DNA from: Albidovulum sp.
GTDB lineage: Bacteria; Pseudomonadota; Alphaproteobacteria; Rhodobacterales; Rhodobacteraceae
Direction: 5' to 3'
Assembly (NCBI GenBank): GCA_030837785.1
Contig: JAUQYA010000023.1
Coordinates: forward strand, 124,001 to 188,000
DNA length: 64,000 nucleotides
This document shows, piece by piece, positions 1-7,684 of the stretch. The position numbers were made by a program, and so were the translations under genes. The notes below the pieces were generated by a model, which did not search any database, was not told the origin of the DNA, and saw nothing but the letters and a program-made list of their open reading frames with translations. The number at the start of each line of letters is the position of its first letter. The stretch's first letter is position 1.

Positions 1-1170
1 GGACTGGTCTTTCTGGTGGCGGCCTATGTGCTGAGCCAGTTCTACCGCGCGTTCCTGGCGGTGCTGGCGCCCGTTCTTGACGCGGAGATCGGCGCGACGC
101 CCGCCGATCTGGCGCTGTCCTCGGGCATCTGGTTCCTGGTCTTCGCGCTCATGCAGATGCCGGTGGGGGCGGCGCTCGACCGGATCGGGCCGCGCCGGAC
201 CGTTGCGGTGCTGCTGGCGGCGGGCGGGGCGGGCGGGGCGCTCGTCTTCGCGCTGGCGGAGGGGCCCTGGGCCATCCACCTGGCGATGGCGCTGATCGGG
301 GTCGGCTGTTCGCCGGTCCTGATGGCGTCCTACTACATCTTCGCCCGGGTGTATCCGCCGGCGGTCTTCGGAACGCTCGCCGGCGCGACGATCGGCGCGG
401 GCTCGCTCGGCAACATCCTCGGCGCGGCACCGCTGGCGGCGCTGGTCGAGGCGGTGGGCTGGCGCCCGACGCTCGTCGGGCTTGCGGTGGTCACGCTTGC
501 AGTGGCGCTCGCGCTCGCGGTCTTCGTGCCCGATCCGGAACGGGCCGAGACGCCGGAGGCGGGGACGGGATCGGTTCTCGATCTTCTGCGGATTCCGGGC
601 CTCTGGGCGATCCTTCTGCTGATGGCGGTCGCCTATGCGCCCGCGGCGGCGATCCGCGGGCTCTGGGCCGGGCCCTACATCGCCGATGTCTTCGCCGCCG
701 ACGCCACGATCATCGGGCGGGTCACGCTGGTGATGGCGCTGGCGATGGTTGCAGGCAATTTCGCCTACGGTCCGCTCGACCGCCTCCTGGGGACGCGGAA
801 GTGGGTGGTGTTCTGGGGCAACGCGCTCGCCGCCGCCTGTCTGGCCGCGCTCGCTCTCCGGCCGGACCCGGGGCTCTGGCCGGCGGCGGCGCTGCTGGCC
901 GGACTGGGGCTTTTCGGCTCGTCCTTCCCGGCGATCATGGCCCATGCGCGGGCCTTCTTCCCGCCGCATCTCGTCGGGCGCGGCGTCACGCTGGTCAACA
1001 TGTTCGGGATCGGCGGCGCCGGCATCCTGCAATTCGCCAGCGGGCAGGTGCACCACGCCGCCGCCGATGGCGCGGCCACCGCCGGCGCGCCCTTCGCGGC
1101 GCTGTTCCTGTTCTTCCTTGTGCCGCTTCTTGCCGGTCTCGGCCTCTATCTCTTCAGCCGCGACGCCTGA
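1..1170 (+). CDS. MFS transporter, 5' end outside window
   Basis: An open frame runs in from base 1 and ends at TGA 1168-1170. The 389 visible codons form a chain of hydrophobic helices with the motif GAALDRIGPRRT around visible residue 55, which matches the conserved loop between helices 2 and 3 of major facilitator transporters. A GTG at 16 could serve as a start, but the frame stays hydrophobic and open before it (GLVFLVAAYV), so the true start is probably upstream. The substrate cannot be told. The glycosyltransferase gene begins 51 bases downstream on the same strand. Confidence 0.85.
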   Translation, partial: GLVFLVAAYVLSQFYRAFLAVLAPVLDAEIGATPADLALSSGIWFLVFALMQMPVGAALDRIGPRRTVAVLLAAGGAGGALVFALAEGPWAIHLAMALIGVGCSPVLMASYYIFARVYPPAVFGTLAGATIGAGSLGNILGAAPLAALVEAVGWRPTLVGLAVVTLAVALALAVFVPDPERAETPEAGTGSVLDLLRIPGLWAILLLMAVAYAPAAAIRGLWAGPYIADVFAADATIIGRVTLVMALAMVAGNFAYGPLDRLLGTRKWVVFWGNALAAACLAALALRPDPGLWPAAALLAGLGLFGSSFPAIMAHARAFFPPHLVGRGVTLVNMFGIGGAGILQFASGQVHHAAADGAATAGAPFAALFLFFLVPLLAGLGLYLFSRDA

Positions 1171-1221
1171 GGCTGGCGCGGCCGCCCCCCATCGGCTAAC
1201 CATCGCCGGGAAGGAGCGTGC

Positions 1222-2274
1222 ATGTCCCCCGCCATCCGCGACATCGAGGTGATCGCGCCGAACCTGAAACGGCGGCTGTCGGGTGTGACCGCGACGGTGG
1301 TGCGGCTGGTGCCGCTGCAGGCGAGGATGATCGGCATCGCCGCGACGGGGCCGGGCCTGCCGCCGCAGGTGCCGCATGTCCCGCTCTGGCGGATGGCCAT
1401 TCTGCCGCGGAACCGGGTCAGGGTCTGGCACGCGCGGCGCAACACCGAGATGGCGCTGGGCCTGATCCTGCGCGGGCTCTGCCGGCGGCGGCTTTCGCTC
1501 CTCTTCACCTCCGCCTCGCAGCGCCGGCACACCGGCTATACCCGCTGGCTGATCCGGCGGATGGACGGGCTGGTCGCCACATCCGAGCGGAGTGCGCGTT
1601 ACCTCGAACGCAGGCCGGCGGTGATTCTGCACGGCATCGACACCGAAGCCTTCTCGCCGCCCGCCGACCGCGCCGCGCTGCGCCGCAGGCTCGGCCTGCC
1701 CGAAGACCAGGTGATCCTCGGCTGCTTCGGCCGCATCCGCGCGCAGAAGGGGACCGATGCCTTCGTCGAGGCGGCCATCGCGGTGATGCAGGGCAGGCCC
1801 GGCGTCACCGCGATCGTCATGGGCCGCGCCACCGAGGGGCATGAGGGCTTCCTTGCCGGGTTGAAGGCGCGTGCCGTGGCGGCGGGGCTGGAGGGCCGCA
1901 TCCGCTTCCTGCCCGAGGTGCCGGTGCACGAGGTCGCCGACTGGTATCGCACGCTCGACCTCTATGTCGCGCCGCAGCGCTGGGAAGGCTTCGGGCTCAC
2001 GCCGATCGAGGCGATGGCCTGCGGCGTGCCGGTGGTGGCCACCCGGGTGGGCGCGTTCGAGGATGTCGTGACGGACGACAGCGGCGCGCTGGTTCCGCCG
2101 GGCGACAGTGCCGCCCTTGCCGCCGCGATCGTGCCGTTCCTGGACGATGCGGGCAGGCGCCAGGCCGCGGGGGCGGCGGCGCTGGAACGGGTCCGCACGC
2201 ATTTCCGCATCGAGGGCGAGGCGGCGGCGCTGGTCGCCGTCTACCGCCGGCTTCTCGCGGGGGAACGCTGGTGA
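1222..2274 (+). CDS. Glycosyltransferase family 4 protein
   Basis: A 350-residue cytoplasmic enzyme expected to transfer a sugar from a nucleotide sugar to a glycan acceptor, probably in lipopolysaccharide or another surface polysaccharide. The C-terminal half carries the GT-B signature RWEGFGLTPIEAMACGVPVV (about residues 254-273), whose two Glu residues are the usual EX7E pair. The central GCFGRIRAQKG stretch is the family's donor-domain opening. A GGAAGGAG Shine-Dalgarno sequence lies just before ATG 1222. The stop overlaps the next gene by four bases (GTGA), so the two are translated together. The acceptor is not identifiable. Confidence 0.9.
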   Translation: MSPAIRDIEVIAPNLKRRLSGVTATVVRLVPLQARMIGIAATGPGLPPQVPHVPLWRMAILPRNRVRVWHARRNTEMALGLILRGLCRRRLSLLFTSASQRRHTGYTRWLIRRMDGLVATSERSARYLERRPAVILHGIDTEAFSPPADRAALRRRLGLPEDQVILGCFGRIRAQKGTDAFVEAAIAVMQGRPGVTAIVMGRATEGHEGFLAGLKARAVAAGLEGRIRFLPEVPVHEVADWYRTLDLYVAPQRWEGFGLTPIEAMACGVPVVATRVGAFEDVVTDDSGALVPPGDSAALAAAIVPFLDDAGRRQAAGAAALERVRTHFRIEGEAAALVAVYRRLLAGERW

Positions 2275-2903
2275 CGCGCGCGGGGTTCCTTCTGGCGCGG
2301 ACGCTCCGCCTGGAAGTGCCGCTGGCACGGCTTTCGGTGCCGCAGGCCGACCTCATGGCCGACCTCAAGGGCAAGCGCGTCGCGCTTGTCGGCAACGCGC
2401 GCGCGCTCGCCGAGCGCGACGAGGGGGCCGAGATCGACCGCGCCGACCTCGTCGTCCGCATCAACCGCGCGCCGATGCCCGCCTCGCGCACGCATGGCAC
2501 GCGGACCGACTGGCTCGCGCTCGCCACCTCCATCGGGGCTGCGGATCTTGACCGGATCAGGCCCCGCCGCCTGCTGTGGATGAGCCACAAGCGCAAGCGG
2601 CTGTCCTGGCGCGTCGCGTCCTCGCCCGGGTTCTACCTGCATCCGCTTGCCGCCTGGCACGCGCTGAAGGAGGCGCTCGGCGCGCCGCCGACGACCGGGC
2701 TGATGCTGATCGAGCTTCTGGCGGCGAGCGAGCTTGCCGAGCTTCGCCTTCACGGCTTCGACTTCTTCGCCTCGCTCTCGCTCACCGGTTCCCGCCGGGC
2801 CGATCAGGTGCCGCACGATTTCGCCACCGAGGCGCGGTTCGTGAAGGCGCTGATCGCCCGCGACCGGCGGGTGGTGCAGGTGGGCGCGCCCAAGGCCGGC
2901 TGA
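2271..2903 (+). CDS. Glycosyltransferase family 29 (sialyltransferase-like) protein
   Basis: A 210-residue protein starting at GTG 2271 inside the end of the GT4 gene. The segment KRVALVGNARAL followed by IDRADLVVRINRAP resembles the L sialyl-motif of GT29 enzymes, and TTGLMLIELL followed by LHGFDFF resembles the S motif. Bacterial members act on surface glycans, but neither donor nor acceptor can be read from sequence. No signal peptide or membrane helix is evident, so it is probably cytoplasmic. Coupling to the GT4 gene suggests both work on the same glycan. Whether it uses CMP-sialic acid is unknown; no sialic acid synthesis genes are in the window. Confidence 0.75.
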   Translation: MTRAGFLLARTLRLEVPLARLSVPQADLMADLKGKRVALVGNARALAERDEGAEIDRADLVVRINRAPMPASRTHGTRTDWLALATSIGAADLDRIRPRRLLWMSHKRKRLSWRVASSPGFYLHPLAAWHALKEALGAPPTTGLMLIELLAASELAELRLHGFDFFASLSLTGSRRADQVPHDFATEARFVKALIARDRRVVQVGAPKAG

Positions 2904-2921
2904 CGCGCGGCCGGGCAACTA

Positions 2922-2936
2922 TTCTGCATCGCAGAA
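2922..2936. promoter_or_regulatory. Operator-like dyad upstream of asd
   Basis: TTCTGC-ATC-GCAGAA is a perfect inverted repeat with 6-base arms about 70 bases before the asd start and just after the glycosyltransferase stop. It has no T-tract, so a protein-binding site is more likely than a terminator. The binding factor is unknown. Confidence 0.35.
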
Positions 2937-3005
2937 ATCCCGCCCCTTTATCTGTTGCCCGCAATCGGATAAGGGGCCTCGTCCTTGAACGGAAGGAGAC
3001 CCCAG

Positions 3006-4028
3006 ATGGGCTACAAGGTCGTTGTCGCCGGCGCCACGGGGAACGTGGGCCGCGAAATGCTGAACATCCTCGCCGAGCGGGAGTTCCCCGTCGACGAGAT
3101 CGTGGCACTTGCCTCGCGCAAGTCGCTCGGCACCGAAGTTTCGTTCGGCGACAAGACCCTCAAGACCAAGGACCTCGACACTTTCGACTTCACCGGCTGG
3201 GACATCGCCCTGTTCGCCGTGGGCTCGGAGGCGACGAAAATCTACGCGCCCAAGGCCGCGAAGGCGGGATGCGTGGTGATCGACAACTCCTCGCTCTACC
3301 GCTACGACCCGGAAATCCCGCTCGTGGTGCCCGAGGTGAACCCCGAGGCGGTCGAGCAGTATCGCAACAGGAACATCATCGCGAACCCCAACTGCTCCAC
3401 GGCGCAGATGGTCGTCGCCCTGAAGCCGCTGCATGACCGCGCCAGGATCAGGCGCGTTGTCGTCTCGACCTACCAGTCGGTCTCGGGCGCGGGCAAGGCG
3501 GGGATCGACGAGCTGTGGGACCAGACCAAGTCGATCTACAACCCGGTGCAGGAGGTGGCGCCGAAGAAGTTCACCAAGCAGATCGCCTTCAACGTGATCC
3601 CGCATATCGACACCTTCATGGAGGATGGCACCACCAAGGAGGAGTGGAAGATGGTGGCCGAGACCAAGAAGATCCTCGACCCGAGGATCAAGGTCACCGC
3701 GACCTGCGTGCGGGTGCCGGTCTTCGTCGGCCATTCCGAGGCGATCAACATCGAGTTCGAGGATTTCCTTGACGAGGACGAGGCCCGCGACCTCCTGCGC
3801 GAGGCGCCGGGGATCATGGTCGTCGACAAGCGGGAGCCGGGCGGCTACGTCACCCCGATCGAATGCGTCGGCGACTACGCCACCTTTGTCAGCCGCATCC
3901 GCCAGGATTCCACGATCGAGAACGGCATCAACCTCTGGTGCGTGTCCGACAACCTGAGGAAGGGTGCCGCGCTGAACGCGGTGCAGATCGCCGAAACGCT
4001 CGGCAACCGCTGCCTGAAGAAGGGGTGA
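3006..4028 (+). CDS. asd: Aspartate-semialdehyde dehydrogenase
   Basis: Catalyses NADPH-dependent reduction of aspartyl-4-phosphate to aspartate semialdehyde, the branch point to lysine/diaminopimelate, threonine and methionine. The N-terminus has the nucleotide-binding motif VVVAGATGNVG. The catalytic cysteine sits in ANPNCST, and the VSGAGKAGIDEL segment is also family-typical. At 340 residues the length is normal. I chose ATG 3006 because GGAAGGAG lies just before it; an in-frame TTG at 2985 lies upstream of that site. It appears monocistronic, preceded by an operator-like dyad and followed by a palindrome and a strong terminator. Confidence 0.96.
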   Translation: MGYKVVVAGATGNVGREMLNILAEREFPVDEIVALASRKSLGTEVSFGDKTLKTKDLDTFDFTGWDIALFAVGSEATKIYAPKAAKAGCVVIDNSSLYRYDPEIPLVVPEVNPEAVEQYRNRNIIANPNCSTAQMVVALKPLHDRARIRRVVVSTYQSVSGAGKAGIDELWDQTKSIYNPVQEVAPKKFTKQIAFNVIPHIDTFMEDGTTKEEWKMVAETKKILDPRIKVTATCVRVPVFVGHSEAINIEFEDFLDEDEARDLLREAPGIMVVDKREPGGYVTPIECVGDYATFVSRIRQDSTIENGINLWCVSDNLRKGAALNAVQIAETLGNRCLKKG

Positions 4029-4036
4029 GGCGCGCC

Positions 4037-4065
4037 CGGGCGATCTTCCGGTGGAAGATCGCCCG
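4037..4065. repeat. Perfect 13-bp-arm palindrome after asd
   Basis: CGGGCGATCTTCC and its exact complement flank a 3-base loop, 9 bases after the asd stop. There is no T-tract after it on either strand, so it may be an mRNA 3'-end stabiliser or a dispersed repetitive palindrome. A real terminator follows at 4120-4146. Confidence 0.6.
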
Positions 4066-4119
4066 CGCCGAACGCCCGGAGCGCAAGCGAAGGGCCGGGA
4101 GACGCCGGCCGCGATTGAC

Positions 4120-4146
4120 AGGGCGCCCCGCGGGGCGCCCTTTCTT
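4120..4146 (+). terminator. Rho-independent terminator of asd
   Basis: GGGCGCCCC-GC-GGGCGCCC-type hairpin (arms 4121-4129 and 4132-4140) followed by TTTCTTCT. It separates asd from the riboswitch-controlled bluB unit. Confidence 0.85.
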
Positions 4147-4169
4147 CTCGACAACCCGATGAATAACCG

Positions 4170-4333
4170 TAGGGTCGGCGCACCTTCCGGTGCCCGCCTC
4201 GGCGAGAGAATCGGGAATGCGGTGCAAGCCCGCGACGTGCCCAACGCTGTAAGGGGGACTGCCGGACGAAAGCCACTGGCCGAAGGGCCGGGAAGGTGTC
4301 CGGGCGGGAGGAGCCCGAGTCAGAAGACCGGCC
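4170..4333 (+). promoter_or_regulatory. Cobalamin (B12) riboswitch
   Basis: The leader of bluB contains the conserved cobalamin-riboswitch blocks in order: CCGGTGCC (about 4187), GGGAATGCGGTGCAAGCC (about 4213-4230), CCAACGCTGTAAGGGGG (about 4241-4257), GAAAGCCACTGG (4268-4279), GGGAAGG (4290-4296) and GAGTCAGAAGACC (the B12 box, about 4317-4329). Such elements bind adenosylcobalamin and lower expression of the downstream gene, which fits feedback on lower-ligand synthesis. The roughly 60 bases between the aptamer and the bluB start are rich in GC pairing and could occlude the ribosome binding site AAGGGGA at 4383-4389. Confidence 0.95.
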
Positions 4334-4394
4334 GGAAGGGATGGCGCGGGCCGCGCGGACGGTGGCCGGCGCGGGACCATCCAAGGGGACACCG

Positions 4395-5159
4395 ATGGCC
4401 GATACAGCCTGCGCGCTTGCCGCGCCCGATGCCTACGATACCGCGACCCGTGAAGCGGTCTACCGCACGATCCTGACCCGCCGCGACACCCGCGGCGACT
4501 TCCTGCCCGATCCGGTGGCGCCGGACCGGCTCAGCCGCGTGCTTCTGGCCGCGCATCACGCGCCCTCGGTTGGGTTCATGCAGCCGTGGGACTTCCTCGT
4601 CCTCAGCGACCCGGAAATGCGGCGCCGGGTCCACGACCTTTTCGCGAAGGCGAATGCCGAGGCGGCGCTGATGTTCGACGAAGCGCGGCGCGAGACCTAC
4701 CGCAAGCTGAAGCTCGAAGGCATCCTCGAGGCGCCGCTCAACATCTGCGTGACCTGCGACCGCAGCCGTGCCGGTCCGGTGGTGATCGGGCGGACGCATA
4801 TTCCGATGATGGACCTCTTCTCGTCGGTCTGCGCGGTGCAGAACCTCTGGCTCGCGGCGCGGGCCGAGGGGCTCGGCGTCGGCTGGGTGTCGATCCTCGA
4901 CAACCGCGCGCTGAAGTCGCTTCTCGGCCTGCCCGAGGGGGTCATTCCGGTCGCCTATCTCTGCCTCGGCCATGTGCGCGGCTTCCACCCCCGGCCCGAA
5001 CTGGAGTCGGCGGGCTGGCGGCGGCGGCTGCCGCTGGCCGATTGCGTCCATCTTGATGGCTGGGGCAATGTCGCCGTCGGCGGTGACCTCGGCGACAGGA
5101 TGCGCGAGGACCAGACCGCGGTCGAAACCGGCCGGTTCCTGACCGAGCGGCTGGGTTGA
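4395..5159 (+). CDS. bluB: 5,6-dimethylbenzimidazole synthase
   Basis: BluB is a flavin-destroying nitroreductase-fold enzyme that turns reduced FMN into 5,6-dimethylbenzimidazole, the lower axial ligand of cobalamin. The protein is 254 residues from ATG 4395, chosen for the AAGGGGAC site directly upstream; a longer open frame extends into the riboswitch and is rejected. Family features include RRDTRGDFLPDPV near the N-terminus, LLAAHHAPSVGFMQPWDF (about residues 50-67) and GLGVGWVSILD in the second half. A cobalamin riboswitch directly upstream independently supports the assignment. A strong terminator follows within 10 bases. Confidence 0.96.
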   Translation: MADTACALAAPDAYDTATREAVYRTILTRRDTRGDFLPDPVAPDRLSRVLLAAHHAPSVGFMQPWDFLVLSDPEMRRRVHDLFAKANAEAALMFDEARRETYRKLKLEGILEAPLNICVTCDRSRAGPVVIGRTHIPMMDLFSSVCAVQNLWLAARAEGLGVGWVSILDNRALKSLLGLPEGVIPVAYLCLGHVRGFHPRPELESAGWRRRLPLADCVHLDGWGNVAVGGDLGDRMREDQTAVETGRFLTERLG

Positions 5160-5164
5160 TCCCG

Positions 5165-5217
5165 CGGGGGCGCCGATGACACGGCGCCGGTGACAAGGCG
5201 CCGGCGCCCCCGTCTTT
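5165..5217 (+). terminator. Rho-independent terminator of bluB
   Basis: Arms CGGGGGCGCCG (5165-5175) and CGGCGCCCCCG (5202-5212) with an internal GGCGCC-rich loop, followed by TCTTT. Confidence 0.8.
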
Positions 5218-5269
5218 ACTTCCGTCCCGAGAGGCGCGACTCTGGCCCAGGCCCGGCATGGGGGAGGCG

Positions 5270-5695
5270 ATGGAATTCACGACCGCGGTCGCAACCTGCA
5301 TTGCGAAATACGCCACTTTCTCCGGCCGTGCCCGGCGGGCGGAGTTCTGGTGGTTCACGCTCTTCAACCTTCTCGCCAACTTCGTGCTGGGCTTCGCCGA
5401 CCTGATGTTTTTCGGCCTCGGTCACGGAATGATGGACGGCGCGCAGCCGCTGTCGACGGTCTTTTCGCTGGCGGTCCTCCTGCCGTCGCTCGCCGTCGGC
5501 GCGCGGCGCCTGCACGACACCGGCCGGAGCGGCTGGTGGCAGCTTCTGGTGTTCGTGCCGCTGTTCGGCGCCCTGATCCTGATCTGGTGGTTTGCCTCCC
5601 GTGGCGGGGAAGGGCCGAACCAATACGGCCCCGACCCGCTGTCGGGCGGCGACGCCTACGGCGAAAGCTCGGTCCCGAAGGTGCCGCGCCGCTGA
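5270..5695 (+). CDS. DUF805 family membrane protein
   Basis: A small integral membrane protein of 141 residues with the DUF805 pattern: an N-terminal FSGRARRAEFWWF segment, four hydrophobic stretches, and the conserved ARRLHDTGRSGWW loop near residue 80. The C-terminal GPNQYGPDP is also typical. DUF805 proteins have no established biochemical function. I chose ATG 5270 because GGGGAGG lies four bases upstream; an in-frame ATG at 5258 lies before that site. It ends three bases from the convergent gshA stop. Confidence 0.88.
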   Translation: MEFTTAVATCIAKYATFSGRARRAEFWWFTLFNLLANFVLGFADLMFFGLGHGMMDGAQPLSTVFSLAVLLPSLAVGARRLHDTGRSGWWQLLVFVPLFGALILIWWFASRGGEGPNQYGPDPLSGGDAYGESSVPKVPRR

Positions 5696-5698
5696 CGC

Positions 5699-7069
5699 TC
5701 AGTAGCTGTAGTCGGCGTAGATGCGCGAGAGGTCGCCGCCCCAGTCGCCGTGGTATCTTTCCAGCAACTCGTCGGCCGGCACCTTGCCCGTCTCCACGCT
5801 TTCCTGAAGCGCGTTGAGGAAATGCGTCTCGTCCGGCACCATGCCGCCCGCGCCGGGACGCGCGCGCGCCTTGAGGCCCGCCCCGGCGATCTTCACCGCC
5901 TCGCGCGCGAGGTCGAGCATGCGGATGCCGTTCGCCTCTCCCTGGAGCGCGTCGATCGAGGCGGCCGCACGCAGGGCTTCGCGCGTTTCGGCATCCCAGC
6001 CCTTGGCGAGGTCCCAGGCGGCATCAAGCGCGGCCTGATCGTAGAGAAGCCCGACCCAGAAGGCCGGCAGCGCGCAGAGACGCCGCCACGGGCCGCCGTC
6101 CGCCCCCCGCGTCTCCATGTATTTCTTGATCCGGGCTTCGGGGAAGACCGTGGTCAGGTGGTCCGCCCAGTCCGACAGCGTCGGCTTCTCGCCCGGCAGC
6201 GCCGGCAAATCGCCCTTGAGGAAATCGCGGAACGACTGGCCGAGCGCGTCGATGTATCGGCCGTCGCGGTAGACGAAGTACATCGGCACGTCGAGCACGT
6301 AGTCGACGTAGCGCTCGAACCCCATGCCGTCCTCGAAGACGAAGGGCAACATCCCCGTTCGCGCCGGGTCGAGGTTCTGCCAGACGTGGCTGCGCCAGCT
6401 TTTCCGGCCGTTGGGCCTGCCGTCGAGGAAGGGGGAATTGGCGAAAAGCGCGGTGGCGACCGGCTGGAGCGCGAGCGCCACGCGGAACTTCTTCACCATG
6501 TCGGCTTCCGAGGCGAAGTCGAGGTTCACCTGCACCGTGCAGGTGCGATACATCATCGTCTTGCCCATCGTGCCGACCCGGTCCATGTAGTCGGTCATCA
6601 GCCGGTAGCGGCCCTTGGGCATCATCGGCATGTCCTCGTGCCGCCAGATCGGCGCGGCGCCGAGGCCGATGAACCGCGCGCCGATGTCGTCGGCGACCGC
6701 CTGCACCTCGCGCAGGTGTTCGTTCACCTCGTCGCAGGTCTGGTGGATGGTCTCCAGGGGGGCGCCGGAAAGCTCCAGTTGGCCGCCCGGCTCAAGGCTG
6801 ACGTTGGCGCCGTTGCGCGACAGTCCGATGATGTTGCCCTGTTCGAGCACCGGCTGCCAGCCATAGCGGCTGCCGATCCCTTCGAGCATGGCCCGGATCG
6901 ACCGGGGGCCGTCGTAGGGCAGGGGCTTGAGCGTGTCGGTGCAGTAGCCGAACTTCTCGTGCTCGGTGCCGATCCGCCAGTCCGCCTTCGGCTTGCAGCC
7001 GGATTCGAGATAGGCCGCGAGGTCCTCGAACCGCTCGACCGGGCCGCCGCCCTCTTGTGGAATGGACAT
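5699..7069 (-). CDS. gshA: Glutamate--cysteine ligase
   Basis: First step of glutathione synthesis: ATP-dependent joining of glutamate and cysteine in the cytosol. The 456-residue length and the motifs RIGTEHEKFGY (about 34-44), GGQLELSGAPL and YRTCTVQVNLDF place it in the plant/alphaproteobacterial GshA class rather than the E. coli class. Start taken at ATG 7069 (MSIPQEGG); the open frame extends further upstream but that part does not look like the family. The S-formylglutathione hydrolase at 25850-26680 implies that glutathione-dependent formaldehyde detoxification is used in this organism. Confidence 0.95.
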   Translation of the reverse strand: MSIPQEGGGPVERFEDLAAYLESGCKPKADWRIGTEHEKFGYCTDTLKPLPYDGPRSIRAMLEGIGSRYGWQPVLEQGNIIGLSRNGANVSLEPGGQLELSGAPLETIHQTCDEVNEHLREVQAVADDIGARFIGLGAAPIWRHEDMPMMPKGRYRLMTDYMDRVGTMGKTMMYRTCTVQVNLDFASEADMVKKFRVALALQPVATALFANSPFLDGRPNGRKSWRSHVWQNLDPARTGMLPFVFEDGMGFERYVDYVLDVPMYFVYRDGRYIDALGQSFRDFLKGDLPALPGEKPTLSDWADHLTTVFPEARIKKYMETRGADGGPWRRLCALPAFWVGLLYDQAALDAAWDLAKGWDAETREALRAAASIDALQGEANGIRMLDLAREAVKIAGAGLKARARPGAGGMVPDETHFLNALQESVETGKVPADELLERYHGDWGGDLSRIYADYSY

Positions 7070-7174
7070 CGGGATCGCCTCGGGTTCGCCTGTGGTTGCG
7101 GGTGCAGACCTGAAGCGCGGCCGCGCCCGAGTCAAGGCCACCCGATGGCCGAGGCCATGACTTTTCGTGATCGC

Positions 7175-7684
7175 TCAGGCGCGGGGCAGGGGGGTGGCGC
7201 CGCGCCGCCACAGTGGCAGCGTCGGCTGCCCGTGATCGAGCGCGGCGGTCACCCGGGCCATGTCGATGCCGGGAAGGGCGGCGAAGGCGTCATAGAGCCG
7301 TTCGGCGCCGGCCGCATCGACGGGAATCAGCAGCACCTGCCCGTCCTGGGTCTTCAGCCGCCAGGCGCGGGTGCCGTAGAACTCGGCCAGCCGCAGTTCC
7401 GCCAGATCGGCGAGCGCCACGAAGCCGCCGAAGGTCGGGCCGAAATAGCCGACCTGGCCTTCGTCCACCTCGACCACGCCCGGCGCGCCGATCCCGTGCA
7501 GGAAGCGGATGCGGCGCAGCGCGATCATCGCCCAGCCCCCGGCCAGCGCCGCCACGGCCAGCCCGAAGGGCACCAGGACGTAACCGCCCCGCGACGCGAT
7601 CCAGAGCCCGGCCGCGCCGGCAAGCCCCGCCGCGATCACCTCGCGCCAGCGGTGCAGCATCGCGCGAACCTCGGGCCGGATCAT
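7175..7684 (-). CDS. Conserved two-helix membrane protein
   Basis: A 169-residue protein of unknown function. Two hydrophobic helices occupy about residues 17-55 (AGLAGAAGLWIASRGGYVLV and PFGLAVAALAGGWAMIAL), followed by a soluble domain of roughly 110 residues. Its start overlaps the rsmE stop by four bases (ATGA), and it ends about 105 bases before gshA on the same strand, so rsmE, this gene and perhaps gshA form one unit. I do not recognise a catalytic motif. The soluble part could be a PH-like or regulatory domain, which is only a guess. Confidence 0.7.
   Translation of the reverse strand: MIRPEVRAMLHRWREVIAAGLAGAAGLWIASRGGYVLVPFGLAVAALAGGWAMIALRRIRFLHGIGAPGVVEVDEGQVGYFGPTFGGFVALADLAELRLAEFYGTRAWRLKTQDGQVLLIPVDAAGAERLYDAFAALPGIDMARVTAALDHGQPTLPLWRRGATPLPRA

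Noticed and set aside
4296..4394. Upstream extension of bluB
   Set aside because: The 33 extra codons run through the riboswitch B12 box and lack a ribosome site; ATG 4395 has AAGGGGAC and matches the family start.
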